The notes: generated from the sequence alone by a model not told the origin. 64,000 nt of DNA from Oscillatoria sp. FACHB-1407 (GCF_014697545.1 NZ_JACJSA010000024.1:62001-126000); one strand, 5' to 3'; positions 15,258 through 24,455 are shown, counted from the first letter of the stretch. A program made the numbers and translations.

Positions 15258-16106
15258 ATGTCTTTGAAGCAACAGATTTCATTTTATTTAGAGGATATTG
15301 AAACTCCATTAGGACGAGCAATTAACTTTGTTATCACAGGGTTAGTATTGCTCTCTTGTGTTATTTTTATAACGCTTACTTATCCCATTCCTGACTCAAC
15401 ACGAGCCACGTTGAATGCCCTAGATAACGGCATTCTGCTGATCTTCATAGTGGAATATCTATTGCGATTTTGGTGCGCTGAAGACCGGGCAAAATATGTT
15501 TTCAGCCTTTACTCTATGATCGATTTAATAGCCATTCTGCCTTTCTTTTTAGGTGCGACAACCGACATTCGATTTATCCGTTTATTTCGCTGGTTCCGCA
15601 TTTTGCGATTAATTCGCTTTATCGAAGGAAGAACTATTTTTGGTTATGTCAGTAGCGAGGATAGTGTCATCGTTACTCGCATTTTATTTACTATTTTTGC
15701 GATCGTTTTTGTCTTCTCAGGGCTGATTTATCAGGTGGAACATCCTTCCAACCCAGAAGGATTTAAAACCTTTTTAGATGCAATTTATTTCTCGGTGGCG
15801 ACGATGACCACCGTTGGCTTTGGGGATGTCACACCAAAGTCAGAATTGGGGCGGTTTCTGACCGTTCTCATGATCCTCACAGGCATTGCTCTGATTCCCT
15901 GGCAATTAGGGAATCTGATCAAGCGATTGGTCAAAACCACGGATCAGGTTGAAATTCCTTGTTCTTGTTGTGGCTTATCGGTTCATGATGACGATGCCCA
16001 CTTTTGTAAAGCCTGTGGGGCAAAGTTGGGGAGTGGGGAACGGAGAGTAGGGAATGGGGAACAAGAAGTAGGGAGTGGGGAACAAAATTCAGGATTGACA
16101 ACGTAA
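15258..16106 (+). CDS. Voltage-gated potassium channel (Kv-like) with C-terminal zinc ribbon
   Basis: 282 residues, six transmembrane segments plus a pore loop. S4 is RFIRLFRWFRILRLIRF (about 105-121) with regularly spaced arginines, and the selectivity filter TVGFGD is at 185-190. After S6 a four-cysteine ribbon (C235/C238 and C250/C253, in CSCCG and CKACG) replaces the usual KTN or cyclic-nucleotide domain. The last ~25 residues (GSGERRVGNGEQEVGSGEQ) are encoded by a GGGGAGT-type repeat and are probably not functional. It should conduct K+ across the plasma or thylakoid membrane in response to voltage; the ribbon may bind metal or act in assembly. Confidence 0.85.
   Translation: MSLKQQISFYLEDIETPLGRAINFVITGLVLLSCVIFITLTYPIPDSTRATLNALDNGILLIFIVEYLLRFWCAEDRAKYVFSLYSMIDLIAILPFFLGATTDIRFIRLFRWFRILRLIRFIEGRTIFGYVSSEDSVIVTRILFTIFAIVFVFSGLIYQVEHPSNPEGFKTFLDAIYFSVATMTTVGFGDVTPKSELGRFLTVLMILTGIALIPWQLGNLIKRLVKTTDQVEIPCSCCGLSVHDDDAHFCKACGAKLGSGERRVGNGEQEVGSGEQNSGLTT
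16026..16084. repeat. GGGGAGT-type repeat translated into the channel tail
   Basis: A purine-only stretch of GGGAGTGGGGAAC-like units forms the last codons of the K+ channel gene. It is the complement of the CACTCCC repeats at 24420-24446, 55841-55874 and 60959-60975, so the gene's 3' end appears to have been extended by a dispersed repeat. Confidence 0.65.
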
Positions 16107-16136
16107 CCACACTCAATCGCGTCCTTGCCGATGCCC

Positions 16137-18116
16137 TCAACTAACGGCGGTCTGACGTTGTGCCTGACGCATTTGAATCTGCTCCAAGTTACCCACCGGA
16201 ATCGCCGAAATCAGTTGACGAGTATAAGCCTGCTGAGGTTCGCGGTAGATTTGCTCTGCTGGACCCAACTCCTCAATCTTGCCCCGATTCATCACCACAA
16301 TGCGATCGCTCATAAACTTGACCACACTCAAGTCATGGGAAATGAAGATGTAGGTCAGCTTGAATTCCTCCTGCAACTCCTTGAGCAGGTTCAACACCTG
16401 TGCCTGCACCGACACATCCAACGCTGACACAGATTCATCGCAGATGATGAACTTGGGGTTGAGGGCGATCGCCCGTGCAATACAAATCCGCTGACGTTGT
16501 CCACCAGAGAACTCATGGGGATACCGATTGCTTGTGCGGGGATCTAAACCCACCCGCTCCAGCAGATAGGCAACCCGTTCTTCGCGATTGCGCTTGCTGC
16601 TGCCGACCTGGTGAATTCTCAACGGTTCCATCACGGCTTCACCAATGGTTATGCGGGGATCGAGGGAGCTAAACGGATCTTGAAAGATAATTTGCATCTC
16701 TCGCCGCAGCTTCCGGAGTTCCTTGGGGTTAAGGTGAGTAATCTCGCGTCCCTCAAACCAGATCTGCCCACCCATCGTTTTAACCAGACGCAACAGGGTT
16801 CGTGCCAGGGTGGATTTACCGCAGCCCGACTCACCCACTAGCCCCAATGTCTCACCCGGATAGACTTCAAAGGAAACATTGTTCACCGCCATCAGATAGC
16901 GTTGGGTCTGCCCCAACACACCCCGAACGGGATAGCCAACTTGCAGATTTTTGACTTGAATCAGCGGTGGCTGTTGTTGCAGTTCAACTAATCGTTGTCT
17001 GAGTTCGGCTTCGCTGACCTCGGCATTCATTCGCAACGCCTGATCAACATCTAACTGCTTCTCTTGAATGACCTTCTCCCCGTTGGGCTTGACTTCAACC
17101 TCCATAAAGTCAGCCACCGTCGGCAAATACTTCAAACGGCGATCGAGCTGTGGACGGCAGGTCAACAAGCCCTTGGTATAAGGATGTTGAGGATTGGAGA
17201 AGATATCCAGCACAGGTCCATATTCCACGATCTTGCCCTGATACATTACAGCAACCGTATCAGCGATATCGGCAATGATGCTCAAGTCGTGGGTGATGAA
17301 GAGGATAGACATACCCCGGCGATCGCGCAGTTCTCGCAGCAGATCCAAAATTGTCGCCTGCACCGTCACATCCAACGCCGTCGTCGGTTCATCGGCAATC
17401 AACAGTGACGGATTGCAGGAAATCGCCATCGCAATCATCATCCGTTGGATTTGCCCACCCGAAAGCTCGTGGGGGTAGCGATCGAGAATCGCGTGTTTCT
17501 GACGGTTAACCCCCTGACGAATATCACGCTCTGAGGGAGCCTCAGCCAGTCTGCCAGATTTAGACTGCTGTTCCTGCCACTCCTGCAAAAACCGCTGTTC
17601 CAACTCCTCGTCACTGGGCAACAGCTTGACTTCTTGTAGCAGGTTGATGGCTCGGCGGCGTGCCTCTGGCACGGGAATATTTTCGTGTTGTTGGATCGCC
17701 TCAATTAATTGAAAGCCACAGGTATAGACCGGATTGAGCGAGCTCATCGGCTCTTGAAAAATCATTGAGATTTTGCCGCCCCGATAGCTCTGCATTTGCC
17801 CCTCCGACAGGGCGCACAGATTCACCGGATCAACTGGAGCCGTGTCAGATGCCACTGAAGCAGAGTCTGTGACGGCTTCTCGAAACCAGATCTCGCCTCC
17901 CACAATTTTTCCGGGTGGAGTAGGAACAAGTCGCATCACAGACAGGGCAGTCACTGATTTGCCAGATCCGGATTCACCTACAATTCCCAGGGTTTGACCT
18001 CGTTTGACCTCAAACGAGATGTCATCTACCGCCTGGATAACGCGAGTATCAGTTTGAAACCGAACTCTTAGATTGCGAACGTCTAGAACAAGGTCACTCA
18101 TGGAGGAGGCACTCAC
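16137..18116 (-). CDS. Fused dipeptide/oligopeptide ABC transporter ATPase (DppD-DppF type)
   Basis: 659 residues with two complete nucleotide-binding domains. Domain 1 has Walker A GESGSGKS, signature LSGGQIQRM and Walker [13 protein letters not shown]. Domain 2 has [17 protein letters not shown] and [12 protein letters not shown]. Each is followed by the oligopeptide-type C-terminal segment ([22 protein letters not shown]). This is the single-chain form of DppD+DppF, as in GsiA/YejF, and energises uptake of peptides or glutathione-like compounds. An insert of about 60 residues separates Walker A and the signature of domain 1. No permease or binding-protein gene lies nearby, so its partners must be elsewhere. 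Start: ATG with GGAGG just upstream. Confidence 0.9.
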   Translation of the reverse strand: MSASSMSDLVLDVRNLRVRFQTDTRVIQAVDDISFEVKRGQTLGIVGESGSGKSVTALSVMRLVPTPPGKIVGGEIWFREAVTDSASVASDTAPVDPVNLCALSEGQMQSYRGGKISMIFQEPMSSLNPVYTCGFQLIEAIQQHENIPVPEARRRAINLLQEVKLLPSDEELEQRFLQEWQEQQSKSGRLAEAPSERDIRQGVNRQKHAILDRYPHELSGGQIQRMMIAMAISCNPSLLIADEPTTALDVTVQATILDLLRELRDRRGMSILFITHDLSIIADIADTVAVMYQGKIVEYGPVLDIFSNPQHPYTKGLLTCRPQLDRRLKYLPTVADFMEVEVKPNGEKVIQEKQLDVDQALRMNAEVSEAELRQRLVELQQQPPLIQVKNLQVGYPVRGVLGQTQRYLMAVNNVSFEVYPGETLGLVGESGCGKSTLARTLLRLVKTMGGQIWFEGREITHLNPKELRKLRREMQIIFQDPFSSLDPRITIGEAVMEPLRIHQVGSSKRNREERVAYLLERVGLDPRTSNRYPHEFSGGQRQRICIARAIALNPKFIICDESVSALDVSVQAQVLNLLKELQEEFKLTYIFISHDLSVVKFMSDRIVVMNRGKIEELGPAEQIYREPQQAYTRQLISAIPVGNLEQIQMRQAQRQTAVS

Positions 18117-18225
18117 AAGGCAAATATGCCGAAGTCGATTAAATGGATTTTAACAGTGGCACAGCGGTTGATGTGTCATTTACATCAGTTTTGCCCTGAA
18201 AAGCCTTTACATCTCCCCCTGACTC

Positions 18226-18672
18226 TCAACTCCTCACACCCTTGTGCCTGACCTTCACGCGATCGCCCTCGTAGGAGCGATGCAACAAACCCAATGACTC
18301 AACCTGCTGAAATGCTTGTTCTACGGTCAATCCCTGGCTAACAGCAACATGGATTAATGCTATTGCGGCTGCAACGACCGCGTTACTACAGTGGATCAAA
18401 ATGGGTTTTGCTAACACATTAATTTGTCGCAAGACTTGCAGCGTCAGGTCACAATCGAGCGTCTCAGGATTGACCGGAACGTTGCTGTAATGCAGCCCTA
18501 ACAATTCGGCTTCTTGCTGTTCGGTATCGGGGAAACCGACTTCGTTGGGCGATCGCAAATTCAGCACCGAATGATAGCCCTCAATCGCAACTTCTTTCAA
18601 CTGCGCTGACGTGACTTGTCCGGCGATCGCCAGATCATCATTAATTCTGCGAATAGTACTAAAACTAAGCAT
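18226..18672 (-). CDS. DSP/PTP-like (DUF442-type) phosphatase-fold protein, catalytic Arg missing
   Basis: 148 residues from the ATG at 18672, chosen because AGGAGG sits 5 bases upstream. The N terminus FSTIRRINDDLAIAGQVTSAQLKEV and the VLNLRSPNE segment fit the beta-lactamase-hydrolase/DUF442 branch of dual-specificity phosphatases. The P-loop reads HCSNAVVAAA: Cys95 is present, but the HCx5R arginine (position 101) is alanine, so normal phosphate binding should fail. It may be a pseudo-phosphatase or may bind another ligand. It is monocistronic, with no functionally obvious neighbour. Confidence 0.7.
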   Translation of the reverse strand: MLSFSTIRRINDDLAIAGQVTSAQLKEVAIEGYHSVLNLRSPNEVGFPDTEQQEAELLGLHYSNVPVNPETLDCDLTLQVLRQINVLAKPILIHCSNAVVAAAIALIHVAVSQGLTVEQAFQQVESLGLLHRSYEGDRVKVRHKGVRS

Positions 18673-19103
18673 TGCAGCCTCCTGCAAGTTACTCATTACG
18701 GGGCATTCATGCTGAGAGATCGTGGACAAAGGTTGCCTTAAATTGAGCGGAGCAAATTCTCAATCCAACATTCAGAACTCATCAGACATTCATCCTCTAA
18801 CGGCAAAGAGGTTTATCGTTTCAATTAAACTGACATTTAGCAACAGCCATCCCCATTAGGATGAAGGACAGGGGTCAAAACCCCTGAATGAGGGCAATGC
18901 CCCCATACCTCCTTCACTGCCTAATCGATGGCAATAGCTAACCAGCTTAAAAGCTCATCAATAAGCTTCTAAACCTGATATCAAGGGGTAGATTATTGCT
19001 CTTACAACCCAGAAGGGTTAGCCGGTGATTAGAAAAGCTAGATTTACTTAGCCTTAGCTTAAAGTTACGAAAAGAATATGAGGAACTTGTGAGGAGTAAT
19101 TCC
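18673..19103. other. Intergenic region, no gene seen
   Basis: About 430 bases. The only structure noted is a pair of adjacent hairpins near 18868-18905 (CAGGGGTCAAAACCCCTG followed by GGGCAATGCCCCC), similar in style to the hairpins of the repeat at 6858-6964. No credible coding frame or RNA gene was recognised. Confidence 0.4.
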
Positions 19104-19349
19104 TTAAACCTTTGAGCTATCAACGACTTGCCGCCCTAAAAGTTTTTGAAAGGGTTTGCTTTTAACCAGATGAATGACGGAATAAGTCACGGTGACAATC
19201 ACCAGAATGATGGAAAGCCAATGTAACCAGGGCAAATTCCACCCTAGACGCGCCAGACCTAATAACAAAGCGTCATCCAGTAGGCTAATTAGAAACGGCA
19301 ATAGGGACGTTAAAACAAGCTGGGAAAGATTTTCTAAATCAATATTCAT
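19104..19349 (-). CDS. Small two-helix membrane protein, function unknown
   Basis: 81 residues. Two hydrophobic helices are predicted (about 9-31 and 41-62), separated by the short GWNLPWLHW linker, and followed by a basic tail (KSKPFQKLLGRQ). The pattern is that of a real small inner-membrane protein, but I do not recognise a family. It stands alone: the gap on the promoter side is about 410 bases. Confidence 0.55.
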   Translation of the reverse strand: MNIDLENLSQLVLTSLLPFLISLLDDALLLGLARLGWNLPWLHWLSIILVIVTVTYSVIHLVKSKPFQKLLGRQVVDSSKV

Positions 19350-19710
19350 ATACAGACTGATTTTTTAATTATTGGTTATAAGCACTCATTTCTGAGAGCG
19401 GCGATCGCGCAGAGTTGAAGCTAGAATTACCGCCACTTCAAGAATTAGAAGGTAGCCGATTATGAGCAACCACACAGTTCGCAATCAGTGATTCAAAGTC
19501 TGATTGCACGCTCCATTGTTGCAGTCATTATTGAAGTTTTTGAGGAATGCTCGAAGAGCTGATGTTGTTGAAATTGAGTTGTGGTTAACTTCAGATCAAT
19601 CTTTGTTGTGAGATAGTATTGACGTGCCCTGTGACAGCTTATTGTCAACAACAATAACGGATCTGAGAAGCCATTTTGGCGCAATTCTGCATTTCGCAAT
19701 CTTGCGCTAC
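19350..19710. other. Intergenic region, no credible gene
   Basis: A 68-codon minus-strand frame at 19493-19699 exists, but its composition (many His/Thr/Gln, no hydrophobic pattern) and lack of a ribosome-binding site argue against it. Nothing else was seen apart from the hairpin at its right edge, listed separately. Confidence 0.4.
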
Positions 19711-19747
19711 AAAACGTAACTTGATTATCCTTACAAAGTTACGTTTT
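19711..19747 (-). terminator. Perfect 12-bp stem terminator after the FG-GAP gene
   Basis: AAAACGTAACTT (19711-19722) pairs with AAGTTACGTTTT (19736-19747) around a 13-base loop. On the minus strand it lies 13 bases after the FG-GAP/UnbV gene's stop and ends in TTTT. A T run is also present on the plus strand, so it could work in both directions. Confidence 0.75.
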
Positions 19748-19760
19748 TAACTGGAATGTT

Positions 19761-21140
19761 TTAGGAGTTGGGGTGGGGCACACGAATTAACTGATTGGGT
19801 TGTGGGGCAACAAGTTTGGCGGTCGCTCCATCCAACCAGCGCACTTCTACTGTCTCAATCTGTGTCGTTGTTCCTAACCCGAAGTGAGCAACAGGCTCCA
19901 TCTGGCAAAGATAACCACTCCCCGCATCGATCGCCTTGGTCTGTCTGCGTTCTGCCGTGGTTAACGTCACCACTGCGCCGCGTGCTGGAGCACCATAGGG
20001 AGTCAGTGGCAACACCCGCAACCAGGAATAACTACTAGAGGCTCCGTTGCTAGCAACGTGGTAGAGCGACAGCGGTTGAGCACCGGACTCGCCATGCGCA
20101 ATGATCAGTTCCAGTCGTCCATCTCCGTCAAAGTCTCCCACAGCGGCTCCGGTTCCCAAGCCAGATGGCTCCAGAGCGTCTCCCGTATCAAGCGAAATCC
20201 ACTTACCATTCCGCCAACCAAACAACCGATTGGGTTGCCCAATGTTGTTGAAAAACAATTCGTCGTAGCCGTCATTATCAAAATCAGCAGCAATTACGGT
20301 GCGAATCCGCGAAGGAATTGCCATCGCCAGTGGGGCACTTTCACGAAACTTGCTGGGTTCCTGTTGTAAATAAAGGCGATGCGGTCCTTCCCAGTTGCCG
20401 TAAACCAGGTCAAAGCGACCATCTCCATCAGCATCCAAAACAGCAATGCCGCGCCCATGTTCGTAGGGGTCACTCAAGTTGGCGATCGCCGCAATTTCAA
20501 CAAAGGTGCCATCCCCTTGATTGCGAAACAAAAAATTAGCCCCATTCTCGTTAGCCGCAAAGATGTCCATTCGCTCTGACACTAACGGTGCCGCGACTAA
20601 CCCTCGCCCCCCGGTTTTGAGGTTGATGCCTGCTTCAGGAGCCACATCAGCTAACATGCCATCCTCATTCAACTCATAGAGCCGCATTGAACCGCCATAA
20701 TTAGCGACAATACAACCGTATTTTCCAGAACCATGGCGATCGACCCAGGCGACCGATCGCCCTGCCGTGAGATTCAGAGCATCCTGATTTTGTGGCAAAG
20801 AAAATAAATCCTGCCAGATGCCATCCTGCCAGTCAAACAGGCGATCGCCAAATTGCTTGCGACCTGCAAAGGCATCGGTATTTAACACATAAATTTCTTC
20901 ACGCCCGTCGCCATCTAAATCAGCCGCAGCTACCCCAATTGCCCGTCGCCCATCATCGGCTAGTGTTGCATCTGCAATATCCACAAACCCGGTTTCCTGC
21001 CATTTGAGCACCAGGTTGCGCTCTCCAAACCCTGCCACAAATAACTCAAACGCACCATCGCCATCAATGTCGGTAACTGCAACGCCGTAGTTAAGCTGTG
21101 CCGGATTGTGAAGCAAGAGAGAACTTTTGTCGATAAACAT
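19761..21140 (-). CDS. FG-GAP/VCBS repeat protein with ASPIC/UnbV domain (CRTAC1 family)
   Basis: 459 residues from MFIDKSSLL; a reading 30 codons longer is open but looks unlike protein of this family. Six or more FG-GAP/VCBS-type blades carry the Ca-binding DxDxDG signature (DIDGDG, DLDGDG, DADGDG, DFDNDG, DFDGDG), predicting a seven-bladed propeller. The C terminus (GAPARGAVVTL..., HFGLGTTTQIETVEVRWLDG) is the ASPIC/UnbV domain. Such proteins are usually extracellular or cell-surface Ca-binding proteins; no clear signal peptide is visible with either start. Role unknown. Confidence 0.82.
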   Translation of the reverse strand: MFIDKSSLLLHNPAQLNYGVAVTDIDGDGAFELFVAGFGERNLVLKWQETGFVDIADATLADDGRRAIGVAAADLDGDGREEIYVLNTDAFAGRKQFGDRLFDWQDGIWQDLFSLPQNQDALNLTAGRSVAWVDRHGSGKYGCIVANYGGSMRLYELNEDGMLADVAPEAGINLKTGGRGLVAAPLVSERMDIFAANENGANFLFRNQGDGTFVEIAAIANLSDPYEHGRGIAVLDADGDGRFDLVYGNWEGPHRLYLQQEPSKFRESAPLAMAIPSRIRTVIAADFDNDGYDELFFNNIGQPNRLFGWRNGKWISLDTGDALEPSGLGTGAAVGDFDGDGRLELIIAHGESGAQPLSLYHVASNGASSSYSWLRVLPLTPYGAPARGAVVTLTTAERRQTKAIDAGSGYLCQMEPVAHFGLGTTTQIETVEVRWLDGATAKLVAPQPNQLIRVPHPNS

Positions 21141-21452
21141 AGAGGCTACGCCGAGGCTGCACCCAGCAGAATGCGTGAAAAAACTCAATTCAAGATTCAG
21201 AACAGGTGCGATCGCCACCTGCGTCCCCAAATGGGTTGTTATTCCAATTATCCTGCCAGGGTTGTGCTCCTTTGACCAGAACCATTTTGAAAAACGCTTC
21301 TAAAATCAAAAGGGAGGAACCACGGGTCAATCGTCAGCCACCAATGACCCTCTACTCCCCATTCCCCTACTCTCTTCCCTTTCCACTCATCAAGACAGAC
21401 GCGATAAATTGCGTCTCTTCCTACCCTCCCACTCTCCTACCCTCCCACGCTT
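21141..21452. other. Intergenic repeat-rich region
   Basis: Between divergent genes. It contains pyrimidine-rich CTACTCCCCATTCCCC-like sequence (21350-21390), a copy of the GACGCGAT-AATTGCGTC palindrome (21398-21415, compare 6629-6646) and a two-copy ~16-base repeat CTACCCTCCCACTCTC (21421-21449) directly in front of the ferritin-like gene's ATG, where a ribosome-binding site would be expected but none is obvious. Confidence 0.5.
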
Positions 21453-22211
21453 ATGAACTTTTGGACTCATCTCTTACATCTAGCTGGTTCCGGCGCGGTC
21501 GCTTACATCACTGCTGCCAATATCCGAGACTCCAAAACGCGCCCTAACGTATTAGCAGGCTTTCAATTAGCAGAATCTGGGTCAGTGCCGTTTTTGGAGG
21601 CGTTAAGCCAACGTGCCGCTAACGAAGGCGATGAATGGCTAGCAGAGCGGTTGGCTCGCCACGCTCAAGATGAACGGCGACATGGTCAAATCTTTGCTCA
21701 AGCACTCAAACGCTTGAATAAGCAAGTGATTGACTTCAAAAGTTTGCCGAAGACTGATACAGATGAACGGCGTCGCAGTCCGTTCTTTGAAGCCTATTTT
21801 GAGGGGTACAGTCCAGAGCAGTTAAGCCCTCAAACCATTGACTGGATGGTGTTTTTTGCCAGTACTTACATCCTTGAGTTGGACGCCAGCAAGGAGTTTG
21901 CTCGGATGGCGAGAGCACTTCCCGATGATGATGCCAGTGTTTTTCTTCAGAAAGGATTGCTCAGTATTGCGAGCGATGAGACAGGGCACGCTGCCTATCT
22001 ACATGAAGCTATGCAGCGACGTGTTTCATATGCTGAGGCGGAGGAAGCGATCGCCCACTGGCGCACACGCAAAGTCAACGCGCTGTTGGCAATGGTTGGC
22101 AATCTCTTTCAACGCAGCGGTAAGTTTCCGTCAATGGTGCAGGATGGCGTCTCTCCTGAAATGGCTGCCCTGGCAGAAGAACCTGCTGCGCCTGAGTTGG
22201 CTTCAGTCTGA
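21453..22211 (+). CDS. Ferritin-like di-iron protein
   Basis: 252 residues, mostly helical, with the carboxylate/His pairs of a ferritin-like four-helix bundle: an early Glu in LAESGSVPF, ExxH in DERRHGQ, a Glu in YILELDASKEF and a second ExxH in DETGHAAYL. This predicts a di-iron site. The N terminus is hydrophobic and Ala-rich (LLHLAGSGAVAYITAANI). The biochemical role (oxidase, hydroxylase or iron handling) cannot be fixed. The family is widespread in cyanobacteria as 'ferritin-like domain-containing protein'. The start ATG follows a repeat and has no clear Shine-Dalgarno. Confidence 0.8.
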   Translation: MNFWTHLLHLAGSGAVAYITAANIRDSKTRPNVLAGFQLAESGSVPFLEALSQRAANEGDEWLAERLARHAQDERRHGQIFAQALKRLNKQVIDFKSLPKTDTDERRRSPFFEAYFEGYSPEQLSPQTIDWMVFFASTYILELDASKEFARMARALPDDDASVFLQKGLLSIASDETGHAAYLHEAMQRRVSYAEAEEAIAHWRTRKVNALLAMVGNLFQRSGKFPSMVQDGVSPEMAALAEEPAAPELASV

Positions 22212-22293
22212 GCACCAGTAGATCAAACCTCTAACGCCTGAGAAGGGTCTTGGCAATGCTAAGCCCCGTACAGCAATTTGTCCCGTTGGTAGT

Positions 22294-22472
22294 CCTATTT
22301 AACGTAAATTCGGGATAAGGATTTCGGTGGTTAAAACCGCCGCTATCGGAGCAAAACCGACCTGCGTCGGTTCGTCAAATCCTGCCTTTTCCGGAGTCCG
22401 CGTCGGTGGACTTCGCTCTAGTAGCCGCGAATTCATTCACCAGGCTCTTAAACCAAACTGACGTTATTTAGG
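22294..22472. repeat. MITE-like dispersed repeat, copy B (inverted relative to copy A)
   Basis: About 175 bases filling the gap between the ferritin-like gene and mobA. The ends CCTATTTAACGT and (reverse complement of the other side) CCTAAATAACGT are imperfect terminal inverted repeats; a TATTTA on each side could alternatively be a target duplication. Inside are three hairpins: GGTGGTT/AACCGCC (22328-22343), AACCGAC/GTCGGTT (22355-22372) and AGTCCGC/GTGGACT (22395-22412). The first two match copy A at 11476-11635; the third is missing there. No coding frame. Confidence 0.72.
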
Positions 22473-22576
22473 AAAGGATGGGATTAAGAAAGCGAGAGTG
22501 AGGGAGTATGAGCGTGGGTATTCTCACTCTTTTACCCTCTCACCATCCCTCCCGCTAGGACACTACCGTCCCGTTT

Positions 22577-23203
22577 TCAATTCAAATGACTATCAGCCCA
22601 ACGCGCCAAGTCCGCTGGGGTATTGCAGTTAAACAGAATCGAGGGATCATCCAGGTGTAACTCAGCCACTACTTGCGTCGCTAACCACCGTTGAAACGAT
22701 CGCCCCCCTGACTCGATAAACCCCTGTAACTCCAACAGACACGATCGCCGATAAAACCCACACAGTGGCTCCCAACGGTTTGATTGGCGTGGTAAACAGG
22801 CGATCGCTTCTGATGGAACGGTGGGTAACTGGGCGATCGCCGCTTGCAACACATCCGCTCTCAATCTCGGCAGGTCACACGCCAACACGAGCACCCAATC
22901 CGTCTTGACCTGAGTCAGTCCTTCTGCAAACCCCACCAGAGGTCCCTGAGGTTTCCAATCTGGAATTGCTTCCCCTTCCTGAATCACCCAACAACCCTCT
23001 GGGATAACCTCGTAATACCGCTCACCCCATCCTGTAACCACATACACCGGATCAGCGCACTCCTGCGCCATCTGGCAAACCCACCGCAATAAAGGCATCC
23101 CATTGACCGGGAGGAGTGCCTTATCGCACCCCATCCGTGAACTGGTACCTCCTGCCAGAACGATCGCCGCCACCTCAGACTGTGTTGCATCTACAGGCTT
23201 CAT
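22577..23203 (-). CDS. mobA: Molybdenum cofactor guanylyltransferase MobA
   Basis: 208 residues, a nucleotidyltransferase that attaches GMP to molybdopterin. The N-terminal signature IVLAGGTSSRMGCDKALLPVNG is diagnostic (LAGGxSxRMGxDKA), followed by VLACDLPRL for metal/GTP binding. Length is typical. It lies 6 bases after the GIDE-like gene and probably shares its transcript. It supplies the bis-MGD cofactor of nitrate reductase and similar enzymes (family knowledge). Confidence 0.92.
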   Translation of the reverse strand: MKPVDATQSEVAAIVLAGGTSSRMGCDKALLPVNGMPLLRWVCQMAQECADPVYVVTGWGERYYEVIPEGCWVIQEGEAIPDWKPQGPLVGFAEGLTQVKTDWVLVLACDLPRLRADVLQAAIAQLPTVPSEAIACLPRQSNRWEPLCGFYRRSCLLELQGFIESGGRSFQRWLATQVVAELHLDDPSILFNCNTPADLARWADSHLN

Positions 23204-23209
23204 GGGCTT

Positions 23210-24007
23210 CTATCTAGCCACTAGACCAACCAACACCAAAACCGCTCCAACTGCCAAACAACCAACCATGCCGTAAAAGGCTCCTTTCGCATTCCGGTCA
23301 GCTGCTTTGGTCAATTCCTCATCCGTTCTCAACGAAATAATAAATTGCTGTTCAGATTCAGGTGGTTTTTGAATCACCAACCCCCCACTATCACTGACCG
23401 TGCCCACGACTAATACTTTGCGGTAGAGCGGCAAAATGGACTCGGAATAACGATAGCCCAGCGTTCTGCGATTGCCAAAGGAAGAGTTTACAGCCAGAGA
23501 AAACCCGCCGAAGGATAACAATCCGCCAACGGCTTGCTCTGGACGAAATTCATCCAAAATCTTTACTGTTTCAATATTGGCTCCATCGGGGTTGACCTCG
23601 ATCGCCCCTCTGTCATCCTGAATCGTGAAGGGAATCGACTGCTGATTGCTGGAGATGACTTCAGACCCCCGTTGTGTATCCTGATACGATTTACCCTCAC
23701 TGTCCTGCTTCGTCACCTTCTCCTCGTACTCGCGCCGCACTTCCATCTTGTAATAAACACACGGTTCCTGCTTCAACTCGGAGGTAATCGGGCGATCGCA
23801 CTGAATCACCCCCGACAGCTTGACATAATCACGCCAACTACCACCCCCAATCTCCTGGGCGATCGCTTTTGACATATCCTTCAACTCAGTGGTCGTTACC
23901 GGACGAGCCGATCTCAGACAAAACGCTTTATTTTTTTGGTTCTTTTGAATAAAAAAGAGGACGACGCCTACAATCATCAAAATGACGCCCACAATCAGGA
24001 ATCCCAT
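23210..24007 (-). CDS. GIDE/E3 ubiquitin-ligase-like membrane protein
   Basis: 265 residues. An N-terminal transmembrane helix (residues 3-20, FLIVGVILMIVGVVLFFI) and a C-terminal one (about 243-263) flank a soluble domain. Its pattern (SGVIQCDRPITSELKQEPCVYYKMEVRREYEE..., GAIEVNPDGANIETVK, YSESILPLYRKVLVVGTVSD) matches the GIDE domain named after the human mitochondrial E3 ligase MULAN. The bacterial versions lack the RING finger, and none is visible here, so ubiquitin-ligase activity is not implied. Function in cyanobacteria unknown. It is third in a run 2TM protein - [2Fe-2S] protein - this - mobA. Confidence 0.75.
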   Translation of the reverse strand: MGFLIVGVILMIVGVVLFFIQKNQKNKAFCLRSARPVTTTELKDMSKAIAQEIGGGSWRDYVKLSGVIQCDRPITSELKQEPCVYYKMEVRREYEEKVTKQDSEGKSYQDTQRGSEVISSNQQSIPFTIQDDRGAIEVNPDGANIETVKILDEFRPEQAVGGLLSFGGFSLAVNSSFGNRRTLGYRYSESILPLYRKVLVVGTVSDSGGLVIQKPPESEQQFIISLRTDEELTKAADRNAKGAFYGMVGCLAVGAVLVLVGLVAR

Positions 24008-24100
24008 CTACTCCGCTCCCATTTACCTGGCTTGAGCTATATAGTTCCCAAAACCATCTTGGCTGAGCAACTGCCGGATTGCGGGAAATGATAAAGAGAG

Positions 24101-24412
24101 TTACACAGATTCAGAAGGAATAAAAGCATCATCACGCGGGTGAAATCGCGGATGTAACAATGCCTCAACGGGCTGATCGGCTTTGAGGTGCTGTTCCACG
24201 ATCAGGGGCACATCCTCCACCTTGACACGGCAATACCAAACCTGATCAGGCATCACCTGTACGGTTGGTCCAGACGCACATTGCCCCATGCACTCACTGC
24301 CACTAGCAAACACAGTCGGCAAATCGGTTTTTTGAAACGCAGCTAATACGTCTTCTGAGCCACTTCTGGCACACGATCGAGCTTGACAAACCAGAACGCA
24401 GCGACGCTTCAT
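24101..24412 (-). CDS. Thioredoxin-like [2Fe-2S] ferredoxin domain protein
   Basis: 103 residues. Cysteines in VCQARSCARSGS (two, near 9 and 14) and in SECMGQCASGPTVQV (two) give the CX4-5C ... CX3C arrangement of the thioredoxin-like [2Fe-2S] ferredoxins related to the NuoE/HoxE subunit. The WYCRVKVEDVPLIVEQHL segment completes the fold. It probably carries electrons; the partner is unknown. The gene lies 43 bases after the 2TM gene and 93 bases before the GIDE-like gene. Confidence 0.82.
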   Translation of the reverse strand: MKRRCVLVCQARSCARSGSEDVLAAFQKTDLPTVFASGSECMGQCASGPTVQVMPDQVWYCRVKVEDVPLIVEQHLKADQPVEALLHPRFHPRDDAFIPSESV

Positions 24413-24455
24413 CTACTACTCCCTAATTCCCTACTCCCCACTCCCTGAATACCTT

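Noticed and set aside
18229-18240. ACTCCTCACAC, identical to the conserved core of the small RNA Yfr1
   Set aside because: It lies in the last codons of the minus-strand phosphatase-fold gene, and no hairpin or T run follows on the plus strand as in true Yfr1.
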